Shown piece after piece: positions 8,577-18,386 of a stretch of 64,000 bases of DNA. The stretch's first letter is position 1. The number at the start of each line of letters is the position of its first letter. This stretch comes from Metridium senile. Taxonomy: Eukaryota; Cnidaria; Anthozoa; Actiniaria; Metridiidae. The notes beneath the pieces were generated by a model, which searched no databases, was not told the origin of the DNA, and was given only the letters and a program-made list of their open reading frames with translations. A program made the position numbers and the translations under genes. The stretch spans positions 30,649,475 through 30,713,474 of the forward strand of contig OX459096.1 of assembly GCA_949775045.1 (NCBI GenBank), given 5' to 3'.

Positions 8577-10193
8577 TTAAGCCTCTACTTGAGTTTGGGC
8601 TTGTTTCTTTTTACACAACCAATGAAATACTTTATATTTTGCAGCCACAAATATAGCCATACCAACACAATAAACTTTTATCAATAACATTATAATCCCA
8701 CAAACTGACATTTCTGATGATACGTTAGTCTCTCTTGCTTTTAGTGCCGGTACATAAGATATGGAAGTAAAGTTGCAATTAGCTTCTCTCAACGATTCGC
8801 CAAAGGGTTTGACTTGTACGTCCGGTACATGCCACTCTGTTTCGGAACTAAAGGTGTAATGAGGCACTCTCCAAGATTCTCCAAAGGTTTTAACAAGATA
8901 CGATTCCGGATCTGAGTGAGTTTTATACAGTCGACCATTAATAGTAATGTTGGATGGTGCCCCAAAGGTACCTTTCTCTTTGTAAGGGTATATATCAACA
9001 TAGCCAAGAGATTGCCAGTTGGGTTTATTGATTGGTAGAGCATCCCTCAAATGCCCAAGTACTACATCACTAAATAGATTGTAACGTGAGAGATTTTGAA
9101 CATGTGTCACCAATGGAAACAGGGGGAGGATGCGTCTGAGGCCACCCAAGACAGGGGTAGAGTAGGGCATAGTTTGCATCACTGGCTGAAGTTTACTAAA
9201 AGCAAGGTAATTTGTGTAGGAAATATCAATGTCAATATCCAAAGTCCATGGAATAATGCTTTTCTCTCTCATAGCACCTAAAGTAGTGCCGTAACATAGC
9301 CGGTAGTCAATTCCAGTCTTTTCAAGAACTGTGACGGCATCAATTAGGTATTTATCCAGTGCAACATTGCAACAGTAGGTCGACAGTTTTCTTGAAATCG
9401 ATGTATCTATATCTTGAAGGGGTTTATTTGGACACACTGAGGTATTGGTAGATCTTGTACACTGTGTCCATATAATGCTCTCCCGATGAACATTAATAAT
9501 CCTTAATATATTGTGATTATTTCCTAATAATCCATAGTCCAAATATATTTCATTGGATGCCATAGCACCGCGGTTGGAAGCTAACTGTTTGTTGTTAAAA
9601 CTACAGTCAAGAGAATCAGCTATTTGAAGATTCCCTTTCGATCTTAGGAAAAATTCCAATAAAGTTGTTTCACCATGCGAAGGTCTTAGACCTAACTTGT
9701 TGAAAATCTCGCGTCGAATTAGAAGCGGGCCTTCCACAATGTTGCAATTATAAAATTTATAGTTTTGGTTGTCAGTTGTTCTTGTTTGTAATTCATTACC
9801 ATTATTGATAACCATAGTCCAGTGCTTGGTGTAAAACCGGCATGATTTATGTCTTCGAGTACCGCCATGACACGAAGCACCATCTACATCTTTCAATGAA
9901 GAAAGAAGCGATATCAAGTGATTAATTGACCTCCATGCTTTCCGTCTACAACTTGAACACTGACTAGAACGAGGTAATAACAGTATATACTTCGCTTTGC
10001 TATCATTTCGGCTTCTATCTTGGTTGATTCCAACAATTTCAACATCGTCGTAAACCGCTGTTTCCTGGCCCGGTTCAAAGCGAAACCTTTTACAAGGAAT
10101 AAAAATTGTATCGAAAACAACAGTTAAGCAAAGCAGTAGGAACATTGCAGCTTTGATGTACTTTGAATAGTTTTTCACAATAAAAGAAGCCAT
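8577..10193 (-). CDS. LicD/fukutin-related (FKRP-like) membrane protein
   Basis: Single-exon ORF of 538 codons starting at ATG 10193. A hydrophobic segment at residues about 14-34 is a likely signal anchor, as in Golgi type II enzymes. The C-terminal half matches the LicD nucleotidyl/phosphotransferase family: a Cys pair (YCC, about 275), the GTTLGAMREKSIIPW block and the acidic LDIDIDIS motif (about 318-324; metal-binding DxD type), then VDIYPY and FGESWRVPHY. Family members transfer phosphorylcholine or, in FKRP/fukutin, ribitol-phosphate onto glycans such as alpha-dystroglycan. Unlike FKRP it has a second strong hydrophobic stretch near the C-terminus (about 496-519) followed by a basic tail. 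The substrate cannot be told from sequence. Lack of introns beside intron-rich neighbours could mean retroposition or simply a single-exon gene, as FKRP's coding part is in vertebrates. Confidence 0.85.
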   Translation of the reverse strand: MASFIVKNYSKYIKAAMFLLLCLTVVFDTIFIPCKRFRFEPGQETAVYDDVEIVGINQDRSRNDSKAKYILLLPRSSQCSSCRRKAWRSINHLISLLSSLKDVDGASCHGGTRRHKSCRFYTKHWTMVINNGNELQTRTTDNQNYKFYNCNIVEGPLLIRREIFNKLGLRPSHGETTLLEFFLRSKGNLQIADSLDCSFNNKQLASNRGAMASNEIYLDYGLLGNNHNILRIINVHRESIIWTQCTRSTNTSVCPNKPLQDIDTSISRKLSTYCCNVALDKYLIDAVTVLEKTGIDYRLCYGTTLGAMREKSIIPWTLDIDIDISYTNYLAFSKLQPVMQTMPYSTPVLGGLRRILPLFPLVTHVQNLSRYNLFSDVVLGHLRDALPINKPNWQSLGYVDIYPYKEKGTFGAPSNITINGRLYKTHSDPESYLVKTFGESWRVPHYTFSSETEWHVPDVQVKPFGESLREANCNFTSISYVPALKARETNVSSEMSVCGIIMLLIKVYCVGMAIFVAAKYKVFHWLCKKKQAQTQVEA

Positions 10194-10251
10194 GCTGCCG
10201 AAAGAAAATTGAAAAGAGATAATTCAAGCTCAAAAACAAAACAGCCCAAAT

Positions 10252-10693
10252 CACAGGGAGCCCGGCTTAGTAATCATGAGAGCCTTTGGATTTCCTGTGC
10301 TGTATTTAATCCTTAGAGTTTCCGGTAATGGATTAGCGTTACCGACCTGTGTGTGCCGTTGGTAACTTGAGAGCGCATTAGCGTAACGCACGCCCTATAA
10401 ACACACAGAAATCAACTGCTGGGGCACATCTAACGATAAACTCGCTCTGTTTCATCCCTTCTCTATTTCTGTGTGTTTATTGGGTGTGCGTTACACTAAT
10501 ACGTTAGGTTTGAATTTCAAAGCGCTCTCAAGTTACCAACGGCACACACAGGTCAGTAACGCTAATCCATTACCGGAAACTAAAAGGATTAAATACAGCA
10601 CAGGAAACCCAAAGGCTCTCATGGTTATAATATATTTTATTTCATTGTATAATTTATTTTATATAAAAGCGACATAAAGCCGGGCTCCCTGTG
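10252..10693. mobile_element. Foldback element, CACAGGGAGCCCGGCTT family, copy 1
   Basis: Inverted repeat over almost its full length (442 bases), with ends CACAGGGAGCCCGGCTT / AAGCCGGGCTCCCTGTG. The arms are about 75-90% alike by eye; the centre (about 10420-10450) is the loop. It lies about 60 bases upstream of the LicD-like start codon, within what should be that gene's promoter. A second member with the same tips is at 28040-28460. No coding capacity and no clear target duplication at this copy. Confidence 0.85.
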
Positions 10694-11848
10694 TTTAAAT
10701 CGGTAAAGAGGATAATTAACGACTTAATTGCACAGCCAAGCATTATTGAATGCAGCACAAGGTAATTTTAGCTGTTAATACCAATGAGTATTTTACCGAT
10801 AAAGAATGCTCGATTTTGACACATTTGGAAATTTAACAAAGTTTAAGTCCTTGTCATTCTTTCGAAATTGTAGAGCAGAAAGATTTTATTGGCGTTTTGT
10901 ATTGATTAATGTTAGTAGTTTATAGTGAAGTAAAGGAGAAGTTTCAATCAGGTGCCACGATTTTGAAATAAGCTCTTAAAGTTGACTTGTTTTGAGTCGA
11001 TGTCCGATGCAAGAGCAGGAGGGTCACTTACTAAGCTGCTGACGTTAAAATAAAAATTAATCATTATTTAAGTCATATGGCCGATGAAACAAGAAGGAAA
11101 TGTCTATACATTTGTCCAAAAGTTATATCATTTGAGTATGTTTTTGGTATATAAAATGAGATGAGAATATGTCGTTATTCTGTACTATTTCGGAGTTCAA
11201 ATTGGCCTTCGACATTAAATACCCTAGATCTAGTATTCGTATTTATCATTTGTACGTCTGTGTTCGTTTTTTTTCAAGAGAAACCCTCTAGCCAAACGAG
11301 CCTATTCTTTTGAATTCGCCGAGCCAATCAGAAGCGAGGGATCGCTGCGTGACCCCGGCCTTCTGATTGGTTTAAGTCTATGAAGACCTTTGATTGGATA
11401 AAAGCTGACAGCAAGATGTCAACAAGTTTGCCAAGTTTCCAAATATGGCTATAATTGGCGGTGTCAATCAAAACAGCATGGAAGTGAGATTCTAAGCTCA
11501 TTTGGCCAGGGGTTAGATTCGTTGAATAACAAACCGTCAACAAACCGTCAAATTTACAAACGCTAAAGCAAACGATAAAGCAAGGAGAAAATAACCCCTG
11601 GTACCCAGGGTAAACATTAAACGGTCCCTAAAAAAATATTAAAATAAATTTGAGCCAAATCACTTCGATATTATTTGTTCCCAAGGACAGAACTTCAAAA
11701 TAGTAGAGTATGAAAGAAATCTATTTTGAAGCTGCATATCGACCTGGAGGTTATTATGGAGACAGCCTCTTAAGATACTTTGATGTCTGTAATTGGTCCA
11801 ATTAAGATGAAAAAATGTAAAAATAATGTAAAAAATTCATCAAAAGTT
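10694..11848. other. Intergenic DNA without a recognised gene
   Basis: No gene can be supported. A short inverted pair of CCAATCAGAAG / CTTCTGATTGG at about 11324-11370 resembles paired CCAAT boxes, and there is a GGTACCCAGGGT-type palindrome near 11600. These could be promoter remains or repeat ends. Confidence 0.4.
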
Positions 11849-12226
11849 TTTTTTATTATATGGATAGTAGTGTTTTACCGGAAACTAAAACACTCGTATT
11901 TTCCATATTTTCACTAGGACTAGTGAAGATATGAAAAAGTTATGTACCAAAAAGTCCCGGATGTACGTACGCGTCAAATCAAAACAACTTCGCTGAATTA
12001 AACATGGCGGCTCGATTTGTAGAAGTCTCAGAGGAAGAAAATGAAGAAAACAGAATACGACCTTCGAATATTCAGGTAATACATGTCCTCTATAAACGAT
12101 GACAGGGAGATAGAAACACTGATGTTTTCTGAGCTTCAAAATATTCTTATGAAGTTCATCTTGGCTGTCAAGAAAAAGAGTGAGGAATAGTTTCCGGTAA
12201 AACACTACTATCCATATAATAAAAAG
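11849..12226. mobile_element. Foldback element carrying an exon-like fragment
   Basis: Terminal inverted repeats of about 36 bases (tip contains TATGGATAGTAGTGTTTTAC), left 11849-11885, right 12191-12226. Between them lies non-repetitive DNA containing an ATG exon of 24 codons that ends at a GT donor (see the next entry). No transposase is present, so it would depend on a relative for movement. Confidence 0.7.
12004..12075 (+). pseudogene. Exon-like fragment starting MAARFVEVSEEE, inside a foldback element
   Basis: A good-context ATG (AACATGGCGG) opens 24 codons beginning MAARFVEVSEEE and stops exactly at CAG|GTAATA, a standard donor. This N-terminus resembles, from memory, the first residues of a large cnidarian family of KIAA1958/QRICH1-like proteins (DUF3504-type domain, related to Crypton tyrosine recombinases). 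The rest of such a gene is missing: the right inverted repeat follows within 120 bases. It may be the first exon of the element's former autonomous relative, or a captured host exon. The family match is inference. Confidence 0.4.
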
Positions 12227-12229
12227 AAC

Positions 12230-12346
12230 ATTACACGGTGGCTTGAAGATATGAATTTTATTTTCTTGTGGTAAAAACAACATTTTACCCGTTCGCTGCG
12301 CTCACCACTCGAAAATAAAATTCATATCTTCGCGCCACCGTGTAAT
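12230..12346. repeat. Hairpin repeat with ends ATTACACGGTGGC
   Basis: 117-base inverted repeat (ATTACACGGTGGCTTGAAG ... CGCGCCACCGTGTAAT), arms about 45 bases around a GC-richer loop (CGTTCGCTGCGCTCACC). It directly adjoins the previous foldback element. I recognise this motif as a common dispersed repeat in coral genomes, from memory only. Confidence 0.75.
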
Positions 12347-12385
12347 ATCCTCTATATATGTGGCGTTTCAAACTGAGGTGGAATT

Positions 12386-12499
<114 letters not shown>

Positions 12500-12617
12500 A
12501 TTATTACGTGACCGTCGAAGCGTACGGACGCAAGTCTTGACGCTCCCGCTAAAAGATCTGCGAAACGCTAAAATAATGCGTTTAGTCACGATTACACTGG
12601 TCCTAATTATCTTCATC

Positions 12618-12740
12618 ATGCCACCAAAGAAGACTACAAACACGCAACACATTCGAAATCAAACAGAAGCTCGAGAGAGAGAGATGAAACAACGAATGAT
12701 GAACGACACCGCGTTAGAACGAAATGGACAAAAGAGATGA
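12618..12740 (+). CDS. N-terminal segment of the R4/Dong-like ORF, frame-shifted
   Basis: ATG at 12618 opens a basic peptide (MPPKKTTNTQHIRNQ...) whose frame ends in TGA at 12740. The following GAGAGAGAGA run (about 12673-12683) is where reading can pass to the frame of the long ORF: upstream of ATG 12737 that frame is open and gives RTKWTKEMNTALIDS, a Myb/SANT-like start preceded by the basic segment. The simplest reading is one original ORF starting at 12618, with a slip in the GA run. Alternatively the overlap ATGA at 12737 is a real stop-restart. Confidence 0.55.
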   Translation: MPPKKTTNTQHIRNQTEAREREMKQRMMNDTALERNGQKR

Positions 12741-15700
12741 ACACCGCTTTGATTGATTCAAGAACAGAAGCTGAACATTTATATAACTCAGAGGACTGCC
12801 CCAAGAAAGATAATGGAAGGAAAACCGGAATTATGGAACTCACGAGACGAATTTTTGACGAGAAAGGATATACTGACCTACAAAAAACACCACAAAATCT
12901 ACGTGATCAATATGCAAATCTAATGAAAACATCGAAGACTTGTACAAACGCCATCGCTAAAGAAATGCTACAACAAAAGAACGCAGAGGATTCAAAAGAC
13001 AAGGAATGTAGTCAACGCCCCACCAGGGAATACCAACGAAAACAAACACAACAAGAACAAACACCAGACGCCACACCACGGCCAAATACTCCGAAATACA
13101 ATGATCTATCTAAACTCGCAAACAACATATATCTGAAAATCAAAGACGACACCAAAGAGTTTACAAAACGAGAGCAGACAACATTTACTAAATGCCATCC
13201 AAATAAAGAAGATATACAAATGCTAAATGAAATCGCCCAAGCTCTCGTGACAGCGCAACCGGAAGCCAACCCAACTCAATACCTATGGGAAATTAATTGT
13301 GTAATTTATGCAACCGCTGCTGCTTGGAAAATGTATACCGGAAATAAGACTGAGACAAAACCAAACACAACAATTGATCAAAGACCAAAATGGCAGCGCA
13401 TTATTGAGAATAAAATCACTCAACTTCGCAAACAAACATCACAAATAACCGAAGAAATACGGAGACTAACGACAAACGGAAAACTAACAACAAAACTACG
13501 AAAGAACAGGAGATGGATGAGATTTGAAGTAAAGAACAAACTAACAAAACAACGACTCCAAGAACTTAAAGAGAAAAAGATCAACCAGTTGAGAGTTAAG
13601 AAAATTGAAAGAAAGAAAAAGCTACTATCACACAACCGCAGAAAGTCAAATAAGCAATTTGACCGCAACGAAGGCAAATTCTACGACCACTGTAAGAACA
13701 TAATAAAACGTGATCAAAACAACGAAAGACCAACATACACTGATAAAATACCACAACAAACAACTACAGACGACACACCTAACCTGACAGCAAACGACTT
13801 TAACGACTTTTGGAGACCGATATGGGAGACGGAAAGTGAAACAAACCTAAAAGCGGAATGGATACCTGCAGTAACGGAAGCACTAAAATCTACAATGACG
13901 ACACCAGTAGAGGAAATAGTGAATATCGAAGAAAAAGACATCTACACAAGCATACGAAAGAAAAGAAACTGGAGCTCGCCGGGTAATGACAAGATAACTA
14001 ATTACTGGATTAAGACACTACCAACTACACACAAAGGAATTGCAAAGGCTGTAAACACAATTATCAATAATGACATATCACTACCAGACTGGTTAGTAGA
14101 AGGAAAATGCATTATGATCCCGAAGAAGGAAAATCCTCAAGCCAAAGACCATCGCCCAATCACGTTACTCAACACAATGTATAAGACAATTACATCAGTC
14201 ATTGACAACAAACTTAAAGAACACCAAGAAAAACATCAGTACATGCAGATAGATCAGAGAGGGTGCACTACAAACTCTATGGGATGCATAGACAATCTAA
14301 TAATCGACAAAACAACGCTAGAAGAAGCAAAAGACAGAAAGAAAAATCTCTCTTGTGTATGGGTTGATGTGAAGAAGGCATTTGACTCAATCAATCATGA
14401 ATGGCTGACACTCAGCTTACAAATGCACAACATTCCAACAAAGATCACCAATTTTATCAAGAACACAATGAAGAAATGGTCCATCACACTAGAGGTCAAG
14501 ATCGAAGACAAGAAAGAGAAAATTGGCCCAATACGACTAAAACAAGGAATTCTACAGGGAGACTCGTTTTGCGTCAGATTGTTTACACTTTGCCTAAACC
14601 CAATAGCCTGGTGGCTAAGAAGCACAGAAGGATATACATACTCACATAACAAACAGGAGAAATTGACACACTTACTATATGTAGATGATCTAAAGACCTA
14701 TCACAAGTCAGCACAAAAAGCACTACTGATTACAAAGACAGCAAAGAGTATGTTTGAGAACATAGGACTTTTCTGGGGTTTGGACAAATGTGCAACAGTC
14801 AATATCGTACGAGGTAAAATGAAACGAAGTGAAGAAAGTGTGCAAATATCGGACACTGAAGACCTGAAGGTACTTGATTCTAACGACTACTACAAATTCC
14901 TCGGAAAATACGAAAACTCAAGACAACTAGAAGAACAAGTTTACAACGAGGCAAATAAAGAATACCTTAAACGCATTTCTGTTATCTGGTCAAGCAACAT
15001 CTCTATCCCAAGAAAAGTACACGCAACCAAGACCTTTGCTCTACCTGGCCTTCAATACCACATGTGGACAAGCGACTGGACAGTAAACCAACTAAAGGAT
15101 ATAGACAGACGCACAAGAGAGATCATCAGAAAAGAAAAAGGAATGCACCATCACGAATCCATCAAACTACTCTACCTACCAGAAGAACTAGGGGGAAGTG
15201 GTATGAAAAGCATAGAGGACACCTACAAATTAACAACAATTAAGATGGCCAACTACCTCAACAACAGTGAAGACAAAAGGATCAAGCATACAAGAACACT
15301 CGAAATGGAAAAAATCACACAAGGTAGAAGATCGATCTTTAAACAAGCCACCAAGCACGCATCAGATTACAACTTAACATGCAGCTTCGACGAAACAGGA
15401 ACTACAATATCATCTACGAGTGAGACCAAGCTAATAACCACATCGTCCCCTCAAGCAATAAAGGAGATGCTAAGATCAAAGATTATAGAGAAATATGTCA
15501 ACGAAGTAGAACAGCAATCATGGCTTGGAAAATACACCAACCAACAGCTTCAAGATAAACAAATGTCACCTACAGCCAACCAGATCCTGAAGAAATGGAA
15601 AAATATTCCCGATATCGTTTACAGCGTAAACAAGAGCATACGCCAACAACTACTACCAACAAAGACATACCAACAAAGCAAAGTACAGATGACTATCACA

Positions 15701-16315
15701 GACATCAAATGCAGAATGTGCCATAAGGCGACAGAATCAACAACACATGTAATGTGCGCCTGCTCAAAGATTGCACAAAGCCTCTACAAGGCCAGACATG
15801 ATAGAATGCTAAGACCAATATACCACTGTTTGCTGGAAAAGTACAACTTCCAAGAGAGCGATAACGGAAAGCCATGGTATCAGCAACGCCCACCACCTGC
15901 AGTACTCGAAAACGAAAAGGCGAAAATATACTGGGATGTACCTTTCCAACTCCAGAAAGCACCAGAAAACGGAGCAAATAAGGTCGACGTGATAATACAC
16001 GATAAAGAAACTAATTACTGGACACTTCTTGAAGGCACAGTCTGCCAGGTCGGTGCAATTGCAGACAGAATAAAAACAAAACAAGAAAAATATACAGAGC
16101 TTCGCGCAGGCATAAAACAACTATACAAAAGCCCAAGCGTAAAACAAATCAATGTTGTCTTCGACTTTCTCGGAGGTTTCCACGAAGAACTTAAGAAAGA
16201 TCTAAGAAATTTAACAAACACTGACAAAGAACTGACCTTCCTTATTGAACGTTGCCAGAAATGGATTATCTGCCAGAACGCAAACATCGTTAAAACGTTT
16301 TATGAATATACATAA
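12737..16315 (+). CDS. Reverse transcriptase with zinc motif and restriction-like endonuclease (R4/Dong-like)
   Basis: 1192 codons without a stop. Residues 1-70 continue a Myb/SANT-like DNA-binding region (with KWTKEMN just upstream). Residues 200-330 are highly basic and helical. RT blocks: SSPGNDKI (about 415), RPITLLNTMYK (about 475), motif A VDVKKAFDSINHEW (about 543-556), motif B GILQGDSFC, motif C YVDD (about 648), then a thumb with GLDKC. A zinc motif CRMCHK...HVMCAC lies at about 992-1010 (C-x2-C-x8-H-x3-C spacing, with one further Cys). The tail KVDVIIHD...LLEGTV...KQEKYTEL (about 1082-1118) lines up with the PD...E/D...K..Y pattern of restriction-like endonucleases, though Pro of PD is Val here. 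Proteins of this sort nick the target DNA and prime reverse transcription from it. Confidence 0.85.
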   Translation: MNTALIDSRTEAEHLYNSEDCPKKDNGRKTGIMELTRRIFDEKGYTDLQKTPQNLRDQYANLMKTSKTCTNAIAKEMLQQKNAEDSKDKECSQRPTREYQRKQTQQEQTPDATPRPNTPKYNDLSKLANNIYLKIKDDTKEFTKREQTTFTKCHPNKEDIQMLNEIAQALVTAQPEANPTQYLWEINCVIYATAAAWKMYTGNKTETKPNTTIDQRPKWQRIIENKITQLRKQTSQITEEIRRLTTNGKLTTKLRKNRRWMRFEVKNKLTKQRLQELKEKKINQLRVKKIERKKKLLSHNRRKSNKQFDRNEGKFYDHCKNIIKRDQNNERPTYTDKIPQQTTTDDTPNLTANDFNDFWRPIWETESETNLKAEWIPAVTEALKSTMTTPVEEIVNIEEKDIYTSIRKKRNWSSPGNDKITNYWIKTLPTTHKGIAKAVNTIINNDISLPDWLVEGKCIMIPKKENPQAKDHRPITLLNTMYKTITSVIDNKLKEHQEKHQYMQIDQRGCTTNSMGCIDNLIIDKTTLEEAKDRKKNLSCVWVDVKKAFDSINHEWLTLSLQMHNIPTKITNFIKNTMKKWSITLEVKIEDKKEKIGPIRLKQGILQGDSFCVRLFTLCLNPIAWWLRSTEGYTYSHNKQEKLTHLLYVDDLKTYHKSAQKALLITKTAKSMFENIGLFWGLDKCATVNIVRGKMKRSEESVQISDTEDLKVLDSNDYYKFLGKYENSRQLEEQVYNEANKEYLKRISVIWSSNISIPRKVHATKTFALPGLQYHMWTSDWTVNQLKDIDRRTREIIRKEKGMHHHESIKLLYLPEELGGSGMKSIEDTYKLTTIKMANYLNNSEDKRIKHTRTLEMEKITQGRRSIFKQATKHASDYNLTCSFDETGTTISSTSETKLITTSSPQAIKEMLRSKIIEKYVNEVEQQSWLGKYTNQQLQDKQMSPTANQILKKWKNIPDIVYSVNKSIRQQLLPTKTYQQSKVQMTITDIKCRMCHKATESTTHVMCACSKIAQSLYKARHDRMLRPIYHCLLEKYNFQESDNGKPWYQQRPPPAVLENEKAKIYWDVPFQLQKAPENGANKVDVIIHDKETNYWTLLEGTVCQVGAIADRIKTKQEKYTELRAGIKQLYKSPSVKQINVVFDFLGGFHEELKKDLRNLTNTDKELTFLIERCQKWIICQNANIVKTFYEYT

Positions 16316-16416
16316 GCGGATTAAACGTTTGTAAAGAAAAATGTACTTAATTAGCCCAGACGTAATTGTCCGCTTGTTAATGTAACTATGACACACCAAA
16401 GAAAATAAAACTTGCC

Positions 16417-16434
16417 ATAATAATAATAATAATA

Positions 16435-16502
<68 letters not shown>

Positions 16503-16520
16503 AATAATAATAATAATTAA
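16417..16520 (+). repeat. TAA/TGA compound microsatellite at the 3' end of the R4/Dong-like element
   Basis: (ATA)n, then about 22 units of ATG/TGA, then (ATA)n and AATTA repeats. It marks the 3' junction of the element; part may be element tail and part target. Confidence 0.9.
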
Positions 16521-16788
16521 TTATAATTAATTATAATAATTGGATTATATCCCAAAATACTGAGATAGTAAAAACATTCTACCAATATGATACATAACAT
16601 CACAAGAAAAATGACAAAGGAATGATTGAGGACTAAAGCTAAAGACTGCCTCCCCCTTAACAGCTTAGCCCAGGAATAATTTATTCACGCAAAGTTGTAA
16701 ATAGAAAAACAAGTAGCTTCAATAAAGAGTCAATAATAATAATAATAACGTTTAATTCTATAGCGTCTATACCACTACTTGTTCTAGG

Positions 16789-16867
<79 letters not shown>

Positions 16868-18386
16868 AATACAATTATCAATAATTTACAATGCTAAGAA
16901 TAATGAAATGAATAGTCTAGATAATTTTTAGATAATTTATATACATGAATATATAATAAAAATATAAACTTAAAAATATGATTGCTTAAATAAATATGTT
17001 TTTAAGTTCTTTTTTGAATGAAATTAAAGATACAGTGTTTCTTAAAGATCCTGGTAACCGAATAGTGCATTCCAAGATCGTAATGCATTTTGGGTCATGT
17101 AATATTGTTTAAAGTGAAATAAATGATAATTAGTTATTTTATTCTTAGTGCATTCTTATGAATCAATGAGACCCACAATGTCCTTTGGTCCGGCTTGGAA
17201 TGCACTATTCAGTATTCAACGTTTTTTTGCTGAATAGCTTTACATATATATATGAGCCCCTCCCAGGTTGCATTTTTTCTCTTGTTCCCCATAAGTAAAA
17301 TAACTGTATCCCTAAAATGTTTTACCTTATGTTCCCATGATCCCAAAAAAACTATTGTTTTATCATATTTTGCTCCCTTGTTCCCTGAAAATAATTTGGC
17401 AATATCCCCTGTCCCCTAAAAATAGATGCGCTTGTTCCCTTGTTCCCTCGGATTTGAAACATTATTTCAAAGTCGAGTCATTTTCGATGGAGTTTCAAAG
17501 TATGGCACGTGGTACAAATACGTTTCTTGGAATGGCTGTTATCTTCATGAATAATTAATGAGTATTAGATGTGTTTGTCAATGTTTAAAATCTATGATCG
17601 ATGACAAGAGCGTATAACTCGAAAATATTGTTTCTCTGTTTCAAGCTCGAGTTACGCGCATATGGCAAGATGGGCGTGGTCTCAGCAAGATGGGTGTGTC
17701 CGAAAGCGCGTAACTCGAGAAATACCCTATCTCGGACTCACAACGTCATGTCTGTGGTTGCACCTGCTTACCTGGATCCCTGCAACGAAACCTCTGCAGT
17801 GAAAAGCGACAACAAAACTGTGTTGTGTCATGTCATACGTAAACTGGGACAAAATATTGATTATTTCAGATTTGTTTTCAATTCATACTTTGATATACCT
17901 TGGGTCACCTTGGAACATGACCTTGGGTCACGTTCCAAGGTGAATAAGGGCGAGTGCAATCGTACCCCTACCAGGTGTTGAGTTGGATAAGTTCTCTCTC
18001 ATTCTTGTAGTCACGATTCAAGAGCCAATATTTTATAACATGTGTATCTCTTAGAATTCGGATTTAGTGTTCTAGTTTAATGTTTATCTCAGAAACGTTT
18101 TATTTCGTATTACGTAAATTAATTAAGCATTTTTTTTTATTATACACAAACTCTCTAAGGCAACCAATAAGAATCTATCATAGCTCTATTATCAATATTT
18201 GTAATGTAAAACTATCTATCTCGTGATGCCCTAGATATAACTATAGGTTAGCTTTAGTTTAGTTCAGTTGAGATAGCACAGTATTAAGTGGGCAACAAGT
18301 GCAATCTTTGTCATAATAGTTCGCTAAAGCTGATTCAAATCAAGAAAGATCCCTGAGCTAGTGCTTTTATACATACATCGTGAGTC
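16521..18386. other. Intergenic DNA upstream of PHYHD1, with a (TA)n tract and an inverted repeat
   Basis: Contains a pure (TA)n run at about 16792-16861, a TAATAATAATAA tail near 16734-16747 that looks like the end of a retroelement, and an inverted pair around GAATAGTGCATTCCAAG / CTTGGAATGCACTATTC (17059-17210). A reading frame at 17601-17981 has no recognisable similarity and I do not call it. The PHYHD1 promoter should lie in the last few hundred bases; no convincing TATA box is visible. Confidence 0.5.

Noticed and set aside
17601..17981. 126-codon plus-strand frame upstream of PHYHD1
   Set aside because: No family similarity, repeated local motifs (CTCGAG/CGCGTAACTCGA, CCTTGGGTCAC) and no splice or codon-use support; it looks like a chance frame.
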